A DNA stretch of 6,531 nt from positions 1-6,531 of the forward strand of contig JACOVZ010000048.1 in NCBI GenBank assembly GCA_016177065.1. The letters run 5' to 3'. Below, in pieces: positions 3,724 to 6,531 of this stretch. Within the stretch, counting starts at the first letter, position 1; each line of letters starts with the position of its first letter. The notes beneath the pieces are model-generated. The model saw only the letters and a program-made list of their open reading frames with translations. It had not been told where the DNA came from and ran no database searches. The translations under genes and the position numbers were made by a program. The stretch is from Candidatus Wildermuthbacteria bacterium (GTDB lineage Bacteria; Patescibacteriota; Minisyncoccia; Minisyncoccales; UBA10102).

Positions 3724-6414
3724 TTGAAAGAGAAAAAATGGCTTCTGGGATTCCTGATCTTTTTAATCGTCATTGCGGGTTTTCTAGCCATTCTGAACAA
3801 CAGGGAAAGCGCATACGCCCAGCAGGCGCCTGCTGCAGAGGTCACTCTCGAAATAGCCTCTGCAAAATCCGTTCCCTTGGGCTGGGCAATCACCATTAGC
3901 CTGGCTCAAGCAAGATTCAAGCTTACAAACCAGGAAGCCGCGGAGAAAGGAATTCTCTCTATTGAGTTTTCCAATGACGCAGAGATTCTGTACGCAAACA
4001 CTAACTGCGAAAATGCAGTCATTGAGAAAGAATCCAGGTCAATCTCTGTAACGAAGAACAACTGGAAAGGAGACGACGCATGCATCACGGGAGCAGTGGT
4101 GAGGCCAAGCCAAAGCGGGCCCTTCACCATTACCGCGCGATTTGAATTCTCTTGGCAAGGAGTGCAGGGCAAGGCAGCGCCGGTTTCTAAAACCTTTGAC
4201 GTATACAATCCCTTAGAAACCCCAACGCCAACTCCAACCTTCACGCCTGTCCCAACTCCAACGCCAGTAGACCTGCCGCCCGTGATCAATGAACCGTGGG
4301 AAGGCCAAACCTTCCAAGTCCGCAGAGGGCAAACAATCGGTCTGCAGATCAAGGCGCAAGACCCCGAAGGAAAAGGCGTGGCTTACTCCCTCAGTCAACA
4401 CCCCAATGGCATGGAGATAAGCGGAGCAGGGCTTGTGATATGGGAAGTTCCAGATACCGGAGCCTTTACTGAAGGCCAAAGAGTCAAGATTGTTATTGAG
4501 GTATCAGACAACACATTCCAGCCCTGGCAAGGGAAAACAGCAAGCCGCACATTCTTCATAGAGATTGGTGCGGCTCCCCTGCCAACCCCTACATTCACGC
4601 CAACTCCAGAGCCAGCGCCAAAACCAGCTCCTCCAACGCCAGTGCCTCCCACTCCAGTGCCAGACAAAGAGCCAACGCTTGACTTTCCTCCAGAGGGCTG
4701 GTCGGCGAGAATAGAGGTTGGCAAACCGTGGAGCATTGTTGCAAAAGGGTCGGACCCAGAACACCAGCCTGTGTACTTCAGCCTTATGCAGAATAAGCTG
4801 AATCCCTTTCCCCCCAGGATAGGGATCAACCCTCAAACAGGCGAATTCTTCTGGGAACTCACTGGAACCCCAAGCAGCAGCTGGGATATGCGAGTCTGCG
4901 TAAGCGACAGGCCCGAGGGATATGCGGAATCAGGCGGCAGAGGCCAGTGCAACATCATTACGCTCCACGTAACCAATCCCAGCCCGGGCGGAGCGCTCCC
5001 TGAAGAAAACTCTGATAACAACGCCCCAGTTGATCTTCGGGAGATTGAGGAGCTTATACAGCAAATCAAAGAAGAAGCGGCAAAATTAACTATCTCTACT
5101 CCTCAAGCCGGAACGCATGCCGACATTTTCTCAGACTACGTCTATCCCTACTGGAAGATTGACGACACTTTTACATTCAAGGAACCCCTGCAGAAAGGGA
5201 TGTATCACCAAGACGTGGTCAACCTGCAAATCGTACTCAACGCAGGTCCGGATACCTTAGTCTCAAACGAAGGGGATGGATCTCCCGGCAAAGAAACCAA
5301 TTTCTTCGGCCCAAAAACCTTTGACGCAGTGTGCAGGTTCCAGGAGAAATACGCAAAGGAAATCCTCAAGTCCTGGGGTCTTGCCGAGTGCAACGGGTTT
5401 GTGGGCCTTGAAACCAGAGAAAAGCTCAACGAGCTCCTGGGAGAGGAGAAAGCGAAAAGGGACGAGACGAACAGGCCGAATTCTCAAAAAAGTACCCTCT
5501 TTCAGATCTCTCCTCCTATCGTAAGTATCGGAGACCTTAACAGTGGCATGGTGGGGGTGGTAGACTTCTATGGCAAAACCAGCGTCGATGCCTTTAAGAC
5601 CGTTCCTGAGACCATACATTGGGAGTCGTACGCCTACTACACCGCCGTGCATCCTGAGTTCGCGAATAGTCCTTTTGCCAAGATAGTCCAGTTTGCTACG
5701 GGACTCTCGCCTCAGGGAGACATTAGCTCGCAAGACTTGTTTCTTAATGCTGCCCTGCTCCCAGTATCAGATTTGAAGGTTGTCGGCAGGGCTGGTATTA
5801 CCCTTTTTAGGGGTAGCGGATCATGGATCATTAGAGTCGGGGAAAAACCCGCCATACGCATCCAAGGAGAAGCGGCTGATATCGTAGCAAAGAAATATGC
5901 GAGAACGCTCCTCAAGATCGCGAATATGGATATCGCTACGCTTAGAAGGGTGATTAAAAACCCCGGAGACCTGCTCCGCCTCGCCAAGTACATTGACGAG
6001 CAAGGCAAGGCAGGGCTAGACTTGATAGAGAAGGCAGGGAAGCAGATCGGGGTGAAGACGGAGAGGTTCCCCGATGCCATTAACCACTTCACCGACGTGG
6101 CAAAGGGCGGGAGGGGACACGGCGCAGATACCGGGATTCCGTTGCTTGGCAGGCCGTTCCGCGACGTAGATGAATACGTGGAGTGGGCTCGAGAAGTGGT
6201 GAAGAACCCCAGCTCCAAGAGGGTGCTGTACTACCATCAGAGCAAATTGGACGACCCAACGCTGGGCTACCTGCTTGAAAAGGGAGGCAAGGTGTTTCTT
6301 GTAGCTGTTGACGACGCTGGGAACATCAAAACCTTCCACTACCTAAAAGAAGGATGGGGCTACGTGCAAGAAGGGTTTGTCTGGAACAAGCTCTTCAAGA
6401 TAGACCCGTTCTAG
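3724..6414 (+). CDS. Secreted multidomain polymorphic-toxin-like protein with peptidoglycan-binding domain
   Basis: This encodes 896 residues from a TTG start. Residues 1-32 form a signal peptide (KEKK, a hydrophobic core, AYA before QQ). Then follow a beta-rich domain (about 36-163), a Pro/Thr linker (164-183), a cadherin/Ig-like repeat (185-282), a second Pro-rich linker (285-316), a homologous repeat (317-418), a short helix (436-455), a peptidoglycan-binding-1-like domain (about 486-572; FGPKTFDAVCRFQEKYA and GFVGLETREKLNELL), a spacer, a pre-toxin-like segment (about 655-692; TGLSPQGDISSQDLFLNAALLP), helices (710-778) and a C-terminal domain of about 115 residues (781-896) that is the presumed toxin. 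His788, Lys794, Arg797, His799, Arg810, Tyr836 and His838 are candidate active-site residues. The tip pattern suggests a BECR-type ribonuclease, but this is tentative. All six cysteines are upstream of the toxin portion. The gene is transcribed with the immunity gene across the circle junction. A cell-wall-bound adhesin without toxicity is the main alternative. Confidence 0.9.
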   Translation: MKEKKWLLGFLIFLIVIAGFLAILNNRESAYAQQAPAAEVTLEIASAKSVPLGWAITISLAQARFKLTNQEAAEKGILSIEFSNDAEILYANTNCENAVIEKESRSISVTKNNWKGDDACITGAVVRPSQSGPFTITARFEFSWQGVQGKAAPVSKTFDVYNPLETPTPTPTFTPVPTPTPVDLPPVINEPWEGQTFQVRRGQTIGLQIKAQDPEGKGVAYSLSQHPNGMEISGAGLVIWEVPDTGAFTEGQRVKIVIEVSDNTFQPWQGKTASRTFFIEIGAAPLPTPTFTPTPEPAPKPAPPTPVPPTPVPDKEPTLDFPPEGWSARIEVGKPWSIVAKGSDPEHQPVYFSLMQNKLNPFPPRIGINPQTGEFFWELTGTPSSSWDMRVCVSDRPEGYAESGGRGQCNIITLHVTNPSPGGALPEENSDNNAPVDLREIEELIQQIKEEAAKLTISTPQAGTHADIFSDYVYPYWKIDDTFTFKEPLQKGMYHQDVVNLQIVLNAGPDTLVSNEGDGSPGKETNFFGPKTFDAVCRFQEKYAKEILKSWGLAECNGFVGLETREKLNELLGEEKAKRDETNRPNSQKSTLFQISPPIVSIGDLNSGMVGVVDFYGKTSVDAFKTVPETIHWESYAYYTAVHPEFANSPFAKIVQFATGLSPQGDISSQDLFLNAALLPVSDLKVVGRAGITLFRGSGSWIIRVGEKPAIRIQGEAADIVAKKYARTLLKIANMDIATLRRVIKNPGDLLRLAKYIDEQGKAGLDLIEKAGKQIGVKTERFPDAINHFTDVAKGGRGHGADTGIPLLGRPFRDVDEYVEWAREVVKNPSSKRVLYYHQSKLDDPTLGYLLEKGGKVFLVAVDDAGNIKTFHYLKEGWGYVQEGFVWNKLFKIDPF

Positions 6415-6417
6415 AAC

Positions 6418-6423
6418 AGGAGG
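6418..6423 (+). promoter_or_regulatory. Ribosome binding site of the immunity gene, repeat copy
   Basis: This is the AGGAGG of 28-33 seen again in the terminal repeat. Here it can be read directly after the toxin stop at 6412-6414, showing the true toxin-immunity spacing. Confidence 0.8.
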
Positions 6424-6426
6424 ACT

Positions 6427-6531
6427 ATGGAAACATCAAAACACATTCCCACAATTGACACCCTGGAAGCGCTCAATGAGCTCATGACCTCGCTTCTCAA
6501 AGAGCATGGAATTGCTGGCCGTTGGGAAACA
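6427..6531 (+). CDS. 5' part of the immunity gene (partial; same gene as 37-429)
   Basis: The first 35 codons of the immunity gene, identical to 37-141, run off the end of the window. It is not a second gene on a circle. It shows directly that the immunity gene follows the toxin by 12 bases on the same strand. Confidence 0.95.
   Translation, partial: METSKHIPTIDTLEALNELMTSLLKEHGIAGRWET

Larger units (their letters stand above)
6391..6531. repeat. Terminal direct repeat, right copy (circular closure)
   Basis: This is identical base for base to 1-141. The copy is continuous with the full toxin gene upstream, while the left copy is continuous with the full immunity gene downstream, so merging them gives one intact operon. 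Confidence 0.96.

Noticed and set aside
3906..4836. Long minus-strand open frames opposite the toxin stalk
   Set aside because: They are shadows of the Pro/Thr and Pro-rich coding regions on the plus strand, with low-complexity Gly/Val translation and no ribosome binding sites.
4941..4950. AGGCCAGTGC, identical to the left arm of the terminator at 455-464
   Set aside because: It lies in the middle of the toxin coding sequence without a pairing arm or T-run, and a ten-base match is plausible by chance.
6391..6531. A second immunity gene or a duplicated toxin tip
   Set aside because: The sequence is an exact 141-base copy that stops at the window end, which fits circular overlap better than a gene duplication.
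1..6531. Transposon, CRISPR array, tRNA or rRNA gene
   Set aside because: No transposase, terminal inverted repeats, spaced repeat array, or recognisable tRNA or rRNA sequence was seen on either strand.

Overview
The window reads as a complete small circular DNA of 6390 bp. Its first 141 bases recur exactly as its last 141 bases (1-141 = 6391-6531), and the repeat lies inside one operon, so joining the ends restores an uninterrupted toxin gene followed by an intact partner gene. An overlap of exactly 141 is what a k=141 de Bruijn assembler leaves on a closed loop. The likely host is a bacterium of the Candidate Phyla Radiation (Patescibacteria, perhaps Parcubacteria). This rests on the style of the peptidoglycan-binding domain (FQEKYA...GFVG..TR.KLNELL), the Pro/Thr linkers, the SPNGGE-type and IPT/TIG surface repeats, the bacterial promoter, Shine-Dalgarno and terminator signals, and standard code usage. 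It is inference, not a database result.

Layout around the circle: (1) 37-429, a small acidic cytosolic protein, the presumed immunity protein, closed by a strong intrinsic terminator at 455-490. (2) 515-2236, a secreted surface protein built as IPT/TIG, three SPNGGE-type beta-sandwich repeats, IPT/TIG. (3) 2274-2939 on the minus strand, a DUF2268-like zinc metallopeptidase. (4) 3029-3538, a GNAT-like acetyltransferase, divergent from gene 3. (5) 3539-3723, the largest non-coding gap, holding two DnaA-box-like nonamers in a 19-bp tandem repeat, a 9-bp-arm palindrome, a TTGACA promoter and an operator-like palindrome. (6) 3724-6414, an 896-residue exported multidomain protein that looks like a polymorphic toxin: signal peptide, extracytoplasmic beta domains, peptidoglycan-binding domain, pre-toxin segment and a C-terminal toxin-like tip. 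Its stop codon is 12 nt before the immunity start.

Together, genes 6 and 1 look like a secreted effector and its immunity protein, which could serve competition between cells and also maintain the element by addiction. Gene 2 would add a surface adhesin-like product. Genes 3 and 4 are accessory enzymes without an obvious link. No replication initiator, relaxase, integrase or partition gene is present, and no gap is large enough to hide one. The repeated DnaA-type boxes are therefore the best candidate for an origin that borrows the host initiator. The alternatives are an excised or tandemly repeated chromosomal segment. Base composition is mosaic: the toxin and immunity genes are GC-richer than the surface protein, peptidase and acetyltransferase genes.
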